Assembly (NCBI GenBank): GCA_945890865.1
Contig: CAMDDB010000003.1
Location: forward strand, 62,001-126,000
Origin: Flavobacterium psychrophilum
Lineage (GTDB): Bacteria; Bacteroidota; Bacteroidia; Flavobacteriales; Flavobacteriaceae
Reading direction: 5' to 3'
Length of the DNA stretch: 64,000 bases
Shown here: positions 17,721-26,651 of the stretch, one piece after another
How positions within the stretch are numbered: the first letter of the stretch is position 1
Layout of the letters: each line of letters opens with the position of its first letter
Position numbers and translations under genes: made by a program
The notes under the pieces: model-generated
Seen by the model: the letters and a program-made list of their open reading frames with translations, nothing else
What the model was told of the DNA's origin: nothing
Databases searched by the model: none

Positions 17721-17818
17721 TCATATTCATAATTCAATGTGAAAAGAAAAAAACGATTAATTAATAAAATACTGAAAATCAATTATTTATAAATTATAAT
17801 CGGTAATTAATATAATTT

Positions 17819-17839
17819 TGTATAGGTTATGTATAGTTT
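17819..17839 (+). promoter_or_regulatory. Tandem TGTATAG copies with 11-bp period
   Basis: TGTATAGGTTA is followed directly by TGTATAGTTTA, so equal faces of the helix are presented one turn apart. It lies about 200 bp upstream of the binding-protein start, nearly the same distance and orientation as the motif at 11715 relative to its operon. Confidence 0.45.
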
Positions 17840-17968
17840 AAAAAAAATAAAAATATTGAACTACAACGTTTTCAAAGGCACTAATTTGATGCTGATTTTG
17901 TAATAATCAAAAGATTATAAATTTCTTGAATTAGAATAATTATATTTGCAGGTCAATTAAAATCAAGA

Positions 17969-20764
17969 ATGATACAAACCGATTTTTCAACTTTAGAACC
18001 CAAGAAAAACATTCTTATAAAAGGAGCGCAATTGCACAATCTAAAAAATTTAGATGTGGCTATTCCTAGAAATAAATTGGTGGTTATAACCGGACTTTCT
18101 GGTTCAGGAAAATCAAGCTTAGCATTTGATACATTGTATGCAGAGGGTCAACGAAGATATGTAGAAAGTCTATCGTCATATGCACGCCAGTTCCTAGGTC
18201 GATTAGACAAGCCTAAAGTAGAATATATTAAAGGAATTGCCCCAGCCATAGCCATTGAACAAAAAGTTAATACTAGCAATGCTCGTTCAACAGTGGGCAC
18301 TTCTACCGAAATATATGACTATCTCAAATTATTATTTGCACGAATTGGAAAAACCTATTCCCCTATTTCTGGTAAGGAAGTAAAGAAAGATACCATTATA
18401 GATGTAGTTACATCTGTCAAAAGTTTTGTTCTTGACAGCAATTGGCTACTCCTTTCTCCCATTCATCTGGAAGCCGGAAGAGCCTTAGAAGATAAACTTA
18501 AAGTACTATTACAGCAAGGTTTTGCGCGTATTTTAGTGAATAACGAAATGCTGCGTTTGGACGCACTAGAACCCCACAGCTTAGACAATAAAGACGTATT
18601 ATTAATTGTTGATCGAATTGTAGTTAAAGAAGAAGATGCGTTTTATAATCGTCTATCAGATGCTATACAAACCGCTTTTTACGAAGGCAAAGGCAAATGT
18701 TTTTTACAAGAGGTTGATACAAATAAACGTTTGGAATTTAGTGGCAATTTTGAATTGGACGGACTCACATTTTTGGAACCGAATATACATTTATTCAGCT
18801 TTAACAATCCTTATGGTGCTTGTCCTACTTGTGAGGGCTATGGAAGCATCATTGGAATTGATAGTGACTTAGTGGTTCCAAACACCGCATTATCTATTTA
18901 TGAAAATGGTATTTATCCTTGGAGAGGCGAAAGCATGAGTTGGTACAGAGACCAATTAGTTAATAACGCCTACAAATTTGATTTTCCTATTCATAAGCCA
19001 TTTTTCGAGCTTTCAGAAGAACAAAAACAATTAATTTGGGATGGAAACTCTTATTTTACGGGACTTCATGATTTCTTCTCCGAATTGGAAGAAAAAAACT
19101 ATAAGATTCAGAATAGGGTTATGCTCTCTAGATACCGTGGAAAAACCAAATGCCCCGTATGTAAAGGAAAAAGATTGCGACCTGAAGCAAACTTCATCAA
19201 AATAGCAGGACAAACTCTCTCCGATTTGGTGGATTTACCGCTTATTAATTTGATTGCCTTCTTTAAAAGTCTAACCTTAAATGAATACGATGCTAAAGTG
19301 GCCAAACGATTATTGATCGAAATTAACAATCGTCTGGATTTTTTGTCCAATGTAGGATTGAGTTATTTGACATTAAATCGGAATTCAAATTCACTTTCCG
19401 GTGGCGAGTCGCAACGCATCAACTTAGCTACCTCTTTAGGAAGTAGTTTAGTGGGTTCAATGTACATTTTAGACGAACCAAGTATTGGGCTGCATCCTAA
19501 AGATACCGAACGATTAATCGAGGTGTTAAAAAACCTAAGAGACTTAGGAAATACCGTTATTGTAGTAGAACACGATGAAGACATCATGAAAGCTGCCGAT
19601 ATGATCATTGATATAGGTCCTGAAGCTGGCACGCATGGTGGTGAATTAGTGGCACAAGGTACGTATCAGGAACTTTTGCTTGCCAATTCACTTACGGCAA
19701 ATTATTTAAATGGAACTGAAGTCATTGAAGTTCCTGCAACCCGACGTAGTTATAAAAATTATATCGAAATAATTGGAGCAAGGGAAAACAATTTAAAAAA
19801 CGAAAATTTCACCTTCCCTTTAGAGTGTTTAACAGTGATAACTGGGGTTTCAGGCAGTGGAAAGAGCACCTTAGTTAAAAAAATATTATTTCCGGCATTA
19901 CAAAAAAAATTAGAAGGTGTGGGTGAAAAAGCGGGGCAATTCACTACGTTAGAAGGAAGTTATTCTCACATTAAGCATATTGAATATGTGGATCAAAACC
20001 CTATTGGTAGAAGTTCTCGTTCCAATCCAGTTACCTATATTAAAGCCTACGATGACATCCGTGAATTATTTGCAAAACAAAGTGTTTCAAAATTAAGAAA
20101 TTACCAAGCCAAACATTTTTCATTCAACGTAGACGGGGGTAGATGTGAAATATGTAAAGGAGATGGAGAAGTTACTATTGAAATGCAATTTATGGCCGAT
20201 GTTCATTTAGAATGTGAAACATGTAACGGTAAACGATTTAAAAAAGAAGTTTTAGAAGTAACTTTTGAAGGCAAAAACATTGATGATATATTAACGATGA
20301 CCATTGATGAAGCACTCCTCTTTTTTACAGAGCAAAAGCAAACAAAAATTACTCAAAAATTACAACCATTACAAGATGTTGGTTTAGGTTATGTTCAATT
20401 GGGTCAGTCCTCTTCTACTCTTTCGGGAGGCGAAGCACAACGAATTAAATTAGCTTCATTTTTAGTAAAAGGAACCATCAAAGACAAAGCTTTGTTTGTT
20501 TTTGACGAACCCACAACTGGCTTACACTTTCATGACATCAAAAAATTACTGGCCTCTTTTGACGCTCTTCTAGAAAAAGGGCATTCTATCATTGTAATTG
20601 AACATAATTTGGACTTGATCAAATGTGCCGACTATATTCTCGATATTGGTCCAGAGGGCGGAGAAAACGGCGGACATTTGATGGCTTTTGGTACGCCAGA
20701 AGAAGTAATTAAAAATAAAAAATCAATTACAGGAATTTATTTAAAAGAAAAATTAAAGAGATGA
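17969..20764 (+). CDS. uvrA: Excinuclease ABC subunit A
   Basis: The 931-residue damage-recognition ATPase of nucleotide excision repair, of normal length. Walker A motifs are at residues 42-50 (GLSGSGKSS) and 626-633 (GVSGSGKS), with ABC signatures SLSGGESQRI and TLSGGEAQRI. The zinc-finger pairs CPTC/CPVC and CEIC/CETC are intact. The start is supported by a TATATTTG -7 element 20 bp upstream. The stop overlaps the start of the next gene in ATGA. A flavobacterial genome may carry more than one uvrA, so paralogue status is open. Confidence 0.96.
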   Translation: MIQTDFSTLEPKKNILIKGAQLHNLKNLDVAIPRNKLVVITGLSGSGKSSLAFDTLYAEGQRRYVESLSSYARQFLGRLDKPKVEYIKGIAPAIAIEQKVNTSNARSTVGTSTEIYDYLKLLFARIGKTYSPISGKEVKKDTIIDVVTSVKSFVLDSNWLLLSPIHLEAGRALEDKLKVLLQQGFARILVNNEMLRLDALEPHSLDNKDVLLIVDRIVVKEEDAFYNRLSDAIQTAFYEGKGKCFLQEVDTNKRLEFSGNFELDGLTFLEPNIHLFSFNNPYGACPTCEGYGSIIGIDSDLVVPNTALSIYENGIYPWRGESMSWYRDQLVNNAYKFDFPIHKPFFELSEEQKQLIWDGNSYFTGLHDFFSELEEKNYKIQNRVMLSRYRGKTKCPVCKGKRLRPEANFIKIAGQTLSDLVDLPLINLIAFFKSLTLNEYDAKVAKRLLIEINNRLDFLSNVGLSYLTLNRNSNSLSGGESQRINLATSLGSSLVGSMYILDEPSIGLHPKDTERLIEVLKNLRDLGNTVIVVEHDEDIMKAADMIIDIGPEAGTHGGELVAQGTYQELLLANSLTANYLNGTEVIEVPATRRSYKNYIEIIGARENNLKNENFTFPLECLTVITGVSGSGKSTLVKKILFPALQKKLEGVGEKAGQFTTLEGSYSHIKHIEYVDQNPIGRSSRSNPVTYIKAYDDIRELFAKQSVSKLRNYQAKHFSFNVDGGRCEICKGDGEVTIEMQFMADVHLECETCNGKRFKKEVLEVTFEGKNIDDILTMTIDEALLFFTEQKQTKITQKLQPLQDVGLGYVQLGQSSSTLSGGEAQRIKLASFLVKGTIKDKALFVFDEPTTGLHFHDIKKLLASFDALLEKGHSIIVIEHNLDLIKCADYILDIGPEGGENGGHLMAFGTPEEVIKNKKSITGIYLKEKLKR

Positions 20765-21957
20765 TCAACCCTTCAGCTAGTGGATGGATAGATAAATTTT
20801 TTCTAGAGAATCAGAGCCATTTTATTGATTTTCAAGGAAACCATTTGGACTTTTATGAAAGTTGTAGACAAACTGGTTTTATTTATGGCTATGTAGTTAA
20901 ATTTCAATTAAACAAAGCTATAGATGGAAAATGGTCGTATGATGAAATAACAAAAATTGGATTTTTGAACACCTTACATGCTGTTTATTCTTTAGAATAT
21001 AAGAATAGTTTACCGAATGATTTTTTAGTTTCTTTATATGAATTCTACAAGATTATTCAACCTGAAAATCTTAATTTCATCAAAAAAATGTTTCCCGAAA
21101 GTTCAAAAAGTGCTCGATTAGAGCAAATCCTTGATGAACGCATACAAACCAATCAAAACAGTTTAAGTAAAAACTTCTCTCATATTATTACCAATGCGCT
21201 ATTATTTATTGATGTGGTGGCTTTCCATTACTATATAAAAAATTCTACCTTACCCGATGACTATCTTAAAAAAATTGAAACCGATTGCATAAAGATCGTT
21301 TCCTTGGCTTTAAACATCAAGCAAAATAAGTCTAAATATGATGAATTAGTAATGAAGTTGTTTGAAAATTCTATTCGATATACAAAATTTTCAACTTTAG
21401 AATCTTTAGATTTTAGTGCGCTTAAGCTGAATAAATACTCCGAATTGCTAGAGCGATTGTACTTGTTGGATATTGCACAAATGGCTCTTTGGAGTGATCA
21501 ACTTCTAGAAGAAAACGAAGTATTGTTTTTAAAAGCTATTAATGCTGATTTGCAGCTCAATGATGAACTCCTGCAAAAAAGTATTGAAAGTATGGATCTA
21601 TTTATCAAGGAGTATAAAAATGAAATCCCATTTTTTAACTATTCTAATCCGATCAAGCATTTTTATGATCAAGCCAATAAAAACGTGACCAAACTGATCA
21701 TTCGTAATAAAGATCGATTGACCAAAGAAATCAAGGAAAGTGGCGAATTAATGCAATTATTAGCAAAATCAACTGCCAAAGATCTTTCAAAAGAAGAAAA
21801 AAAGAAAGTAAAAAAACAGCTACTCGACATCTGTAAATCCATACCGTCTTTGACTATTTTTTTACTTCCAGGAGGTAGTCTTTTACTACCAATATTGATT
21901 AAATTTATTCCGCAATTGTTGCCTTCTGCTTTTAATGAAAATTTAGAAGACGATTAA
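20761..21957 (+). CDS. LETM1-related (biofilm-associated type) protein
   Basis: A 398-residue, mostly helical protein without signal peptide. Its C-terminal stretch (about 345-390, beginning KDLSKEEKKKVKKQLLDICK and continuing with IPSLTIFLLPGGSLLLPIL) resembles the membrane-proximal core of LETM1 proteins; a flavobacterial family with this tail is called LETM1-related biofilm-associated protein. The hydrophobic part is one or two short segments. The start codon overlaps the uvrA stop by 4 bp, so translation is probably coupled, although no functional link to DNA repair is evident. The molecular role is unknown. Confidence 0.75.
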   Translation: MINPSASGWIDKFFLENQSHFIDFQGNHLDFYESCRQTGFIYGYVVKFQLNKAIDGKWSYDEITKIGFLNTLHAVYSLEYKNSLPNDFLVSLYEFYKIIQPENLNFIKKMFPESSKSARLEQILDERIQTNQNSLSKNFSHIITNALLFIDVVAFHYYIKNSTLPDDYLKKIETDCIKIVSLALNIKQNKSKYDELVMKLFENSIRYTKFSTLESLDFSALKLNKYSELLERLYLLDIAQMALWSDQLLEENEVLFLKAINADLQLNDELLQKSIESMDLFIKEYKNEIPFFNYSNPIKHFYDQANKNVTKLIIRNKDRLTKEIKESGELMQLLAKSTAKDLSKEEKKKVKKQLLDICKSIPSLTIFLLPGGSLLLPILIKFIPQLLPSAFNENLEDD

Positions 21958-22589
21958 AATTTTAATTGGTACACATCATCTAAATCTTTATCACAGCTAA
22001 AATTAACCCCTAAATCGGTTACATAACCATCATTGAGTCCATATACCCAGCCGTGTAATGATAATTTTTGACCATTTTTCCATGCGTTTTGCACAATAGA
22101 TGTTTTGGCTAAATCCATTACTTGTTCTTTAACATTGACCTCTACAAAAGTATTGAATCGTTCCTTTTCATCTTTAATGGCATCCAATTCGTCCTGATGA
22201 AAACGATACACATCTTTGATATGACGAATCCAGTTGTCGATGATTCCAATGGAACTGTTTCCCATAGCCGCTTTAACACCTCCACAACCATAATGACCAC
22301 AAACAATTACATGCTTCACTTTTAAAGCATTTACGGCATAATCTAATACACTTAGCATATTCATGTCCGAATGAACTACCATGTTTGCAATATTTCTATG
22401 AACAAAAACTTCGCCGGGTTCAGCACCAATAATCTCATTTGCAGGAACACGACTGTCAGAGCAGCCAATCCATAATAGTGGAGGGCTTTGTCCATCAACT
22501 AAATTCTTGAAATAATTTGGACTAATGGCTAATTTTTTCTCAACCCATTTTTTATTATTGTCTAATATTTTTTTATAAAAATCGCTCAT
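21954..22589 (-). CDS. can: Beta-class carbonic anhydrase
   Basis: A 211-residue cytoplasmic zinc enzyme interconverting CO2 and bicarbonate. Zinc ligands and the gate are C43, D45 and R47 in CSDSR, and H99 and C102 in CGHYGC, one residue off E. coli Can numbering. Length is typical. It lies 9 bp downstream of the SulP transporter gene on the same strand, so the pair probably imports bicarbonate or balances CO2 for carboxylating enzymes. It converges on the LETM1-related gene with a 4-bp overlap of the 3' ends. Confidence 0.96.
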   Translation of the reverse strand: MSDFYKKILDNNKKWVEKKLAISPNYFKNLVDGQSPPLLWIGCSDSRVPANEIIGAEPGEVFVHRNIANMVVHSDMNMLSVLDYAVNALKVKHVIVCGHYGCGGVKAAMGNSSIGIIDNWIRHIKDVYRFHQDELDAIKDEKERFNTFVEVNVKEQVMDLAKTSIVQNAWKNGQKLSLHGWVYGLNDGYVTDLGVNFSCDKDLDDVYQLKF

Positions 22590-22598
22590 AGGATACTA

Positions 22599-24185
22599 TT
22601 ATTTCTTTTGTTCTTTAATTTTTACGTGCTTAAACTCTGTATTATCAATATTATATTGTTCTTTAAAACCTTTCAAAGTTAATTTAATTTCTTTATCTAC
22701 TGCAGTAACATTTCGAAAATCTTTTAGCATTTCAACCACATCAAAATCAATATATTTTGTATTGGTAGCATCAATAATTAAATTTGAACCTTCTGGAATA
22801 TGAATTAACGTACTTTTTATAGCTGCTTTATTTAAAAAAGATACTTCTTGTGCTAGTTTAATAGTAATTACATCGCCATCATGAAAGGATTCCTTTTTAA
22901 AAGAATAGGCGATTTTTAAATTTTGGTGTAAAATAAATAAAATACTAACAGCAAGACCAATGGCAACTCCTTTTAATAAATCAATTCCTACAACTGCAAT
23001 AACTGTTATAATAAATGGAATAAATTGAGAAAAACCGTTCTTCCATAAATGAATAAAAACGCTAGGCTTAGCTAATTTATAGCCCACCATTAATAAAACA
23101 GCTGCCAATGCCGCAAGTGGAATCTTATTCAATAAAAAGGGAATAGATATTGCAAATACAAAAAGCAACAAACCATGAAAGATAGTGGATAATTTTGTTT
23201 TACCCCCCGAATTAATGTTAGCAGAAGAACGAACCACCACAGAAGTCATTGGCAATCCGCCTAACAAACCGCTTATAATATTTCCAACTCCTTGAGCTTT
23301 TAACTCTCTATTTGTATCTGTATACCGCTTGAAAGGGTCTAATTTATCAGTAGCTTCAATACATAATAAGGTTTCAATTGAAGCTACAGCAGCAATGGTT
23401 ACCGCTACAATCCATACTTTTGGGTTGGTTAAAGCGCTAAAATTTGGTAAAGAAAAACCCGCTTTAATTTCATCCAACGAAGGTAAATTAACCAAATGGT
23501 TTTTAGTTGTAATTGCTAAAACAGACTCTGATTTAATAAATATTTCATTCAAAATAATACTCAAAACTACTACAACTAAAGCTCCAGGAATCATTTTAAC
23601 TTTCTTTAAAGCCGGTACTTTTTCCCATATAATCAAAATCGCTATAGAAATTAATGCAATAATTATTGCTCCTCCATGAATGAAATTAATGGATTCTAAT
23701 AACGTATCAAAAGTGCTGTGTCCCGATTTTTCAATAAAAAAGAAATCGCCTTCGTTATCCACGTCATGTCCAAAAGCATGAGGTATTTGTTTTAAGATAA
23801 TAATGATTCCAATAGCAGCGAGCATTCCCTCAATTACACTTGTTGGAAAATAATTTGAAAAACTTCCAGCTCTCAAAAACCCCAAACCTATTTGAAGTAA
23901 ACCAGCTAGAATAACAGCTACTAAAAAAATATCAAAACCTCCTAAATCAGTTATGGCAGTTAAAACAATTGCCGTTAAACCTGCGGCGGGTCCGGTAACA
24001 CTCAACGCAGAGTTACTTAAAAATCCAACTATAATACCTCCAATTACTCCAGAAACTATTCCAGCAAACAATGGTGCACCAGAGGCTAAAGCTATCCCTA
24101 AACATAAAGGTAAAGCCACTAAAAAAACAACTAGACCCGATGCAAGATCTCCTCTTACATTGGAAAAAATGTGATGATTACTCAT
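22599..24185 (-). CDS. SulP family anion transporter (probable bicarbonate transporter)
   Basis: A 528-residue membrane protein with 10-12 hydrophobic segments (about 15-420) followed by a cytoplasmic STAS domain (about 435-520, with LIIDATNTKYIDFDVVEMLK). The SulP hallmark region is seen in LSVTGPAAGLTAIVLTAI near residue 60 and GGLPMTSVVVRSSANINSGG near 320. SulP proteins carry sulfate, bicarbonate or other anions; the downstream carbonic anhydrase makes bicarbonate the likeliest substrate. Sodium coupling, as in BicA, cannot be read from the sequence. Confidence 0.9.
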   Translation of the reverse strand: MSNHHIFSNVRGDLASGLVVFLVALPLCLGIALASGAPLFAGIVSGVIGGIIVGFLSNSALSVTGPAAGLTAIVLTAITDLGGFDIFLVAVILAGLLQIGLGFLRAGSFSNYFPTSVIEGMLAAIGIIIILKQIPHAFGHDVDNEGDFFFIEKSGHSTFDTLLESINFIHGGAIIIALISIAILIIWEKVPALKKVKMIPGALVVVVLSIILNEIFIKSESVLAITTKNHLVNLPSLDEIKAGFSLPNFSALTNPKVWIVAVTIAAVASIETLLCIEATDKLDPFKRYTDTNRELKAQGVGNIISGLLGGLPMTSVVVRSSANINSGGKTKLSTIFHGLLLFVFAISIPFLLNKIPLAALAAVLLMVGYKLAKPSVFIHLWKNGFSQFIPFIITVIAVVGIDLLKGVAIGLAVSILFILHQNLKIAYSFKKESFHDGDVITIKLAQEVSFLNKAAIKSTLIHIPEGSNLIIDATNTKYIDFDVVEMLKDFRNVTAVDKEIKLTLKGFKEQYNIDNTEFKHVKIKEQKK

Positions 24186-24240
24186 AAAAAATATAATACA
24201 TTAATAAATACGCTTGAAGTAGCAATTCCGTTTCAGTATA

Positions 24241-24531
24241 TTATATAAATTTTGGAGGTGGCGAAAAAATTTGATGGGCAAGATTAGTGAAATTTAAATT
24301 CGCTAATAAAGAAACATTTAATAATTGAGCCTTTTTTGGAGTTAAAAAGGTTAAATCAAAATCAATTAAAGCAACTGACTTTATTTCGTCAAAAGAAACT
24401 CTATTCTCTTCTTCTTCGGATACTGCATAAAAATAGGAAGTATCCGCATCTTTATCTATCAAACCAATAATAGTAGGCGTAGATAAAAAAGCTAAAAAAA
24501 GAAAAACCAATAGACTTATCAAAAATTTCAT
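24241..24531 (-). CDS. Small exported or membrane-anchored protein of unknown function
   Basis: The start at the ATG at 24529-24531 gives 96 residues opening MKFLISLLVFLFLAFLSTP, a signal peptide or anchor; an upstream in-frame codon (24567) would put charged residues before this segment and is less likely. The rest contains DKDADTSYFYAVSEEEE and a hydrophobic-polar C-terminus with proline-rich SPPPKF. It is divergent from oxyR with 115 bp between the starts, so both may be controlled from the same region. I do not recognise a family. Confidence 0.65.
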   Translation of the reverse strand: MKFLISLLVFLFLAFLSTPTIIGLIDKDADTSYFYAVSEEEENRVSFDEIKSVALIDFDLTFLTPKKAQLLNVSLLANLNFTNLAHQIFSPPPKFI

Positions 24532-24619
24532 GACGCAAAAATAGCAGTTTAAATGATCTATTCTCATAATATTTTATTAAAATTAACAACAACACTTATC
24601 AGCTTAATTGATAGTTTTT

Positions 24620-24627
24620 TATATTTG
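24620..24627 (+). promoter_or_regulatory. -7 element of oxyR
   Basis: TATATTTG ends 19 bp before the start codon and fits the TAnnTTTG consensus exactly. It supports the ATG at 24647 over an in-frame codon at 24608 that would lie upstream of the promoter. Confidence 0.6.
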
Positions 24628-24646
24628 CATCAAAATAAACAATACT

Positions 24647-25588
24647 ATGACCATTACCCAATTGCATTATGTATTAGCGGTTGCCGAATACAAAAACTTC
24701 ACATTGGCCGCCGAAAAATGCTTCGTAACACAACCTACTTTAAGCATGCAAATACAAAAATTAGAAGACGAATTAGATATTTTAATTTTTGATCGTAGTA
24801 AAAAACCCATTATACTTACTGAAGTTGGTGAAAAAATAGTCAATCAAGCCAAAAACATTGTCAATGAAGCTGGTCGCATAAAAGATATCGTGGATCAACA
24901 AAAAGGGTATATTGGTGGCGAATTTAAAATAGGAATAATTCCTACCATAATGCCTACTCTACTCCCCATGTTCCTAACCAACTTTATTAAGAAATATCCA
25001 AAAGTAAATCTAATAATTGAAGAACAAACAACCGAAGAAATCATCAAGAAATTAAAAAATGGTCATTTGGATTGTGCTATAGCTGCCACCCCTTTAGAAG
25101 AAGAACATTTGAAAGAAATTGTTCTCTATTTTGAGCCCTTTGTAGCCTATCTTCCCGATAACCATAGCAGTTTAAAAAACAAAAAAATTACAGTAGATGA
25201 ATTGGATTTTGATACCATTTTATTACTACAAGATGGACACTGCTTTAGAAACGGTATTTTAAATTTATGCAAGAATAATAACTACATCGTTGATAATCAT
25301 TTTCAATTAGAAAGCGGTAGTTTTGAAACATTAATAAAATTAGCAGATGAAGGATTAGGCACTACATTATTACCTTACTTGCATACTTTAGATTTGAATG
25401 ATAAAAACAAAGCCAAACTAAGAGATTTTAAAGATCCAAAACCAGCGAGAGAAGTTAGTTTGATTTATCCAAAAAACGAATTAAAATTACACATTATAAA
25501 TGCGTTACGAGACGTAATCTCTGGAGTTGTTCGCGGTGCCATTGCCTTTAGTGATGTTGAAATCATTAGCCCTAAGCCCAATAAATAA
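24647..25588 (+). CDS. oxyR: Hydrogen peroxide-sensing LysR-type regulator OxyR
   Basis: A 313-residue LysR regulator. The N-terminal winged helix (about 1-60) reads MTITQLHYVLAVAEYKNFTL, and the redox pair is C199 and C208 in GHCFRNGILNLC, identical in number and spacing to E. coli OxyR. Peroxide oxidises these to a disulfide and the tetramer then activates catalase and peroxidase genes. The start is fixed by the -7 element just upstream. A weak terminator follows at 25590. No catalase gene is in this window. Confidence 0.95.
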   Translation: MTITQLHYVLAVAEYKNFTLAAEKCFVTQPTLSMQIQKLEDELDILIFDRSKKPIILTEVGEKIVNQAKNIVNEAGRIKDIVDQQKGYIGGEFKIGIIPTIMPTLLPMFLTNFIKKYPKVNLIIEEQTTEEIIKKLKNGHLDCAIAATPLEEEHLKEIVLYFEPFVAYLPDNHSSLKNKKITVDELDFDTILLLQDGHCFRNGILNLCKNNNYIVDNHFQLESGSFETLIKLADEGLGTTLLPYLHTLDLNDKNKAKLRDFKDPKPAREVSLIYPKNELKLHIINALRDVISGVVRGAIAFSDVEIISPKPNK

Positions 25589-25589
25589 T

Positions 25590-25615
25590 AAAAGTTCCTA
25601 TTAACGGGACTTTTA
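25590..25615 (+). terminator. Probable terminator after oxyR
   Basis: AAAAGTTCC pairs with GGGACTTTT with one G-T wobble around a short loop. It lies between oxyR and the convergent small gene whose stop codon is at 25619. Confidence 0.6.
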
Positions 25616-25618
25616 AAA

Positions 25619-25813
25619 CTAATTCATATAAATCAAACATTGTCTTAATTCAGGTCGTTCTGCGGTGAACTGTATGAGCCAATCGCGGAGCAATTCAATT
25701 TCGTAGGGCAATAAATTATTGAGTGCTTTTTCTAATTCTTTTCGAAATAGTTTTTTATCAAAACTAACGCGTTCTAAAATAGATTTGGTGTAGGCAAAAA
25801 CGGTTCGAGGCAT
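25619..25813 (-). CDS. Small conserved-looking protein of 64 residues, unknown function
   Basis: The product is charged and amphipathic, opening MPRTVFAYTKSILERVSFDK and containing LPYEIELLRDWLIQFTAE; it is probably all helical, with no signal peptide. Amino-acid use is that of a real protein rather than a random frame, and it ends beside the oxyR terminator. It lies 110 bp beyond the start side of mnmD on the same strand, so it may be in that gene's neighbourhood only by chance. No family is recognised with certainty. Confidence 0.7.
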   Translation of the reverse strand: MPRTVFAYTKSILERVSFDKKLFRKELEKALNNLLPYEIELLRDWLIQFTAERPELRQCLIYMN

Positions 25814-25923
25814 AATCGTTTAATTTGATGGGTTATTATTATAAAATAAGAACTTTTGTAAAATTAATGAAAAAAAACATCTTAGATACAAACACTATTG
25901 CCAAAATAATTGTTAAATTTTTA

Positions 25924-26595
25924 CTAAATTTTTAAAACCTTGGTAGCTCTAAGCATTTCCCGTTTACCGGGAGCCCCTGGTAATTTTTCTATTGAAAAAC
26001 CGGCTGCCAACATTGCATTTTTTATAACTGATCTGCAGGCATATGTTACAAGAACACCTCCGGGCAACAATGCTTCATACATTTTGACAAAAATGGCTTC
26101 ACTCCATAATTCGGGTTGCAAAGGATATCCAAATGCGTCAAAATAGATTAAATGGTATTGATTTTTGTCGTTTATATCTTGAAAAAATTGTTTCCGCTTG
26201 GTTAAATTAAATTGAGTCGTAATTGCAATTTCATGTTCCCAATCAGAGGCATGCATTTTTTCAAAATTAGTAGCGTATGGCGCTGCTTTTAATTCTGATA
26301 CATAATTCATTTGTACTACTTCTGCTGCAGAAATGGGATACGCTTCTACCCCAACATAATTTACCTTGTCTTTAGTAAGGGTTTCTAAAAAAGTAATAAA
26401 GGCATTTAAACCCGTACCAAAACCAATTTCTAAAATTGAAATTTCGTCTTGATTTTGAAATACATCTAAACCATGAGTAACAAACACATGTTTGGCTTCT
26501 TGAATGGCTCCATGACTTGAATGATAATTCTCATTCCAATCCGGAATTCTAATGGTAGTAGAACCATCACCGGTAATTACTATTTCTCTTTTCAT
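25924..26595 (-). CDS. mnmD: tRNA 5-methylaminomethyl-2-thiouridine methyltransferase MnmD
   Basis: A 223-residue SAM-dependent methyltransferase that completes mnm5s2U at the tRNA wobble position. The SAM loop is EIGFGTGLNAFITFLE (about residues 56-71), and the family signature IYFDAFGYPLQPELWSE is present. It corresponds to the methyltransferase half of E. coli MnmC; the FAD oxidase half is missing, as is usual for Bacteroidota. Length matches stand-alone MnmD proteins. It precedes no obvious partner gene in the operon. Confidence 0.93.
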   Translation of the reverse strand: MKREIVITGDGSTTIRIPDWNENYHSSHGAIQEAKHVFVTHGLDVFQNQDEISILEIGFGTGLNAFITFLETLTKDKVNYVGVEAYPISAAEVVQMNYVSELKAAPYATNFEKMHASDWEHEIAITTQFNLTKRKQFFQDINDKNQYHLIYFDAFGYPLQPELWSEAIFVKMYEALLPGGVLVTYACRSVIKNAMLAAGFSIEKLPGAPGKREMLRATKVLKI

Positions 26596-26651
26596 TTAGT
26601 GTACAAAAAAAGGTTTTAGTATGTGCTCAAACCCTTTGCCATTTTATTGTA

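Larger units (their letters stand above)
17628..17968. promoter_or_regulatory. 341-bp divergent control region between the binding-protein gene and uvrA
   Basis: There is no gene in this stretch. Toward the minus strand it holds a promoter (17663-17691) with an inverted repeat just upstream (17698-17720). In the middle are direct copies TGTATAGGTT and TGTATAGTTT, 11 bp apart (17819-17839). On the plus side TATATTTG at 17941-17948 is a -7 element 20 bp before the uvrA start. The rest is AT-rich with nothing I can name. Confidence 0.6.
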
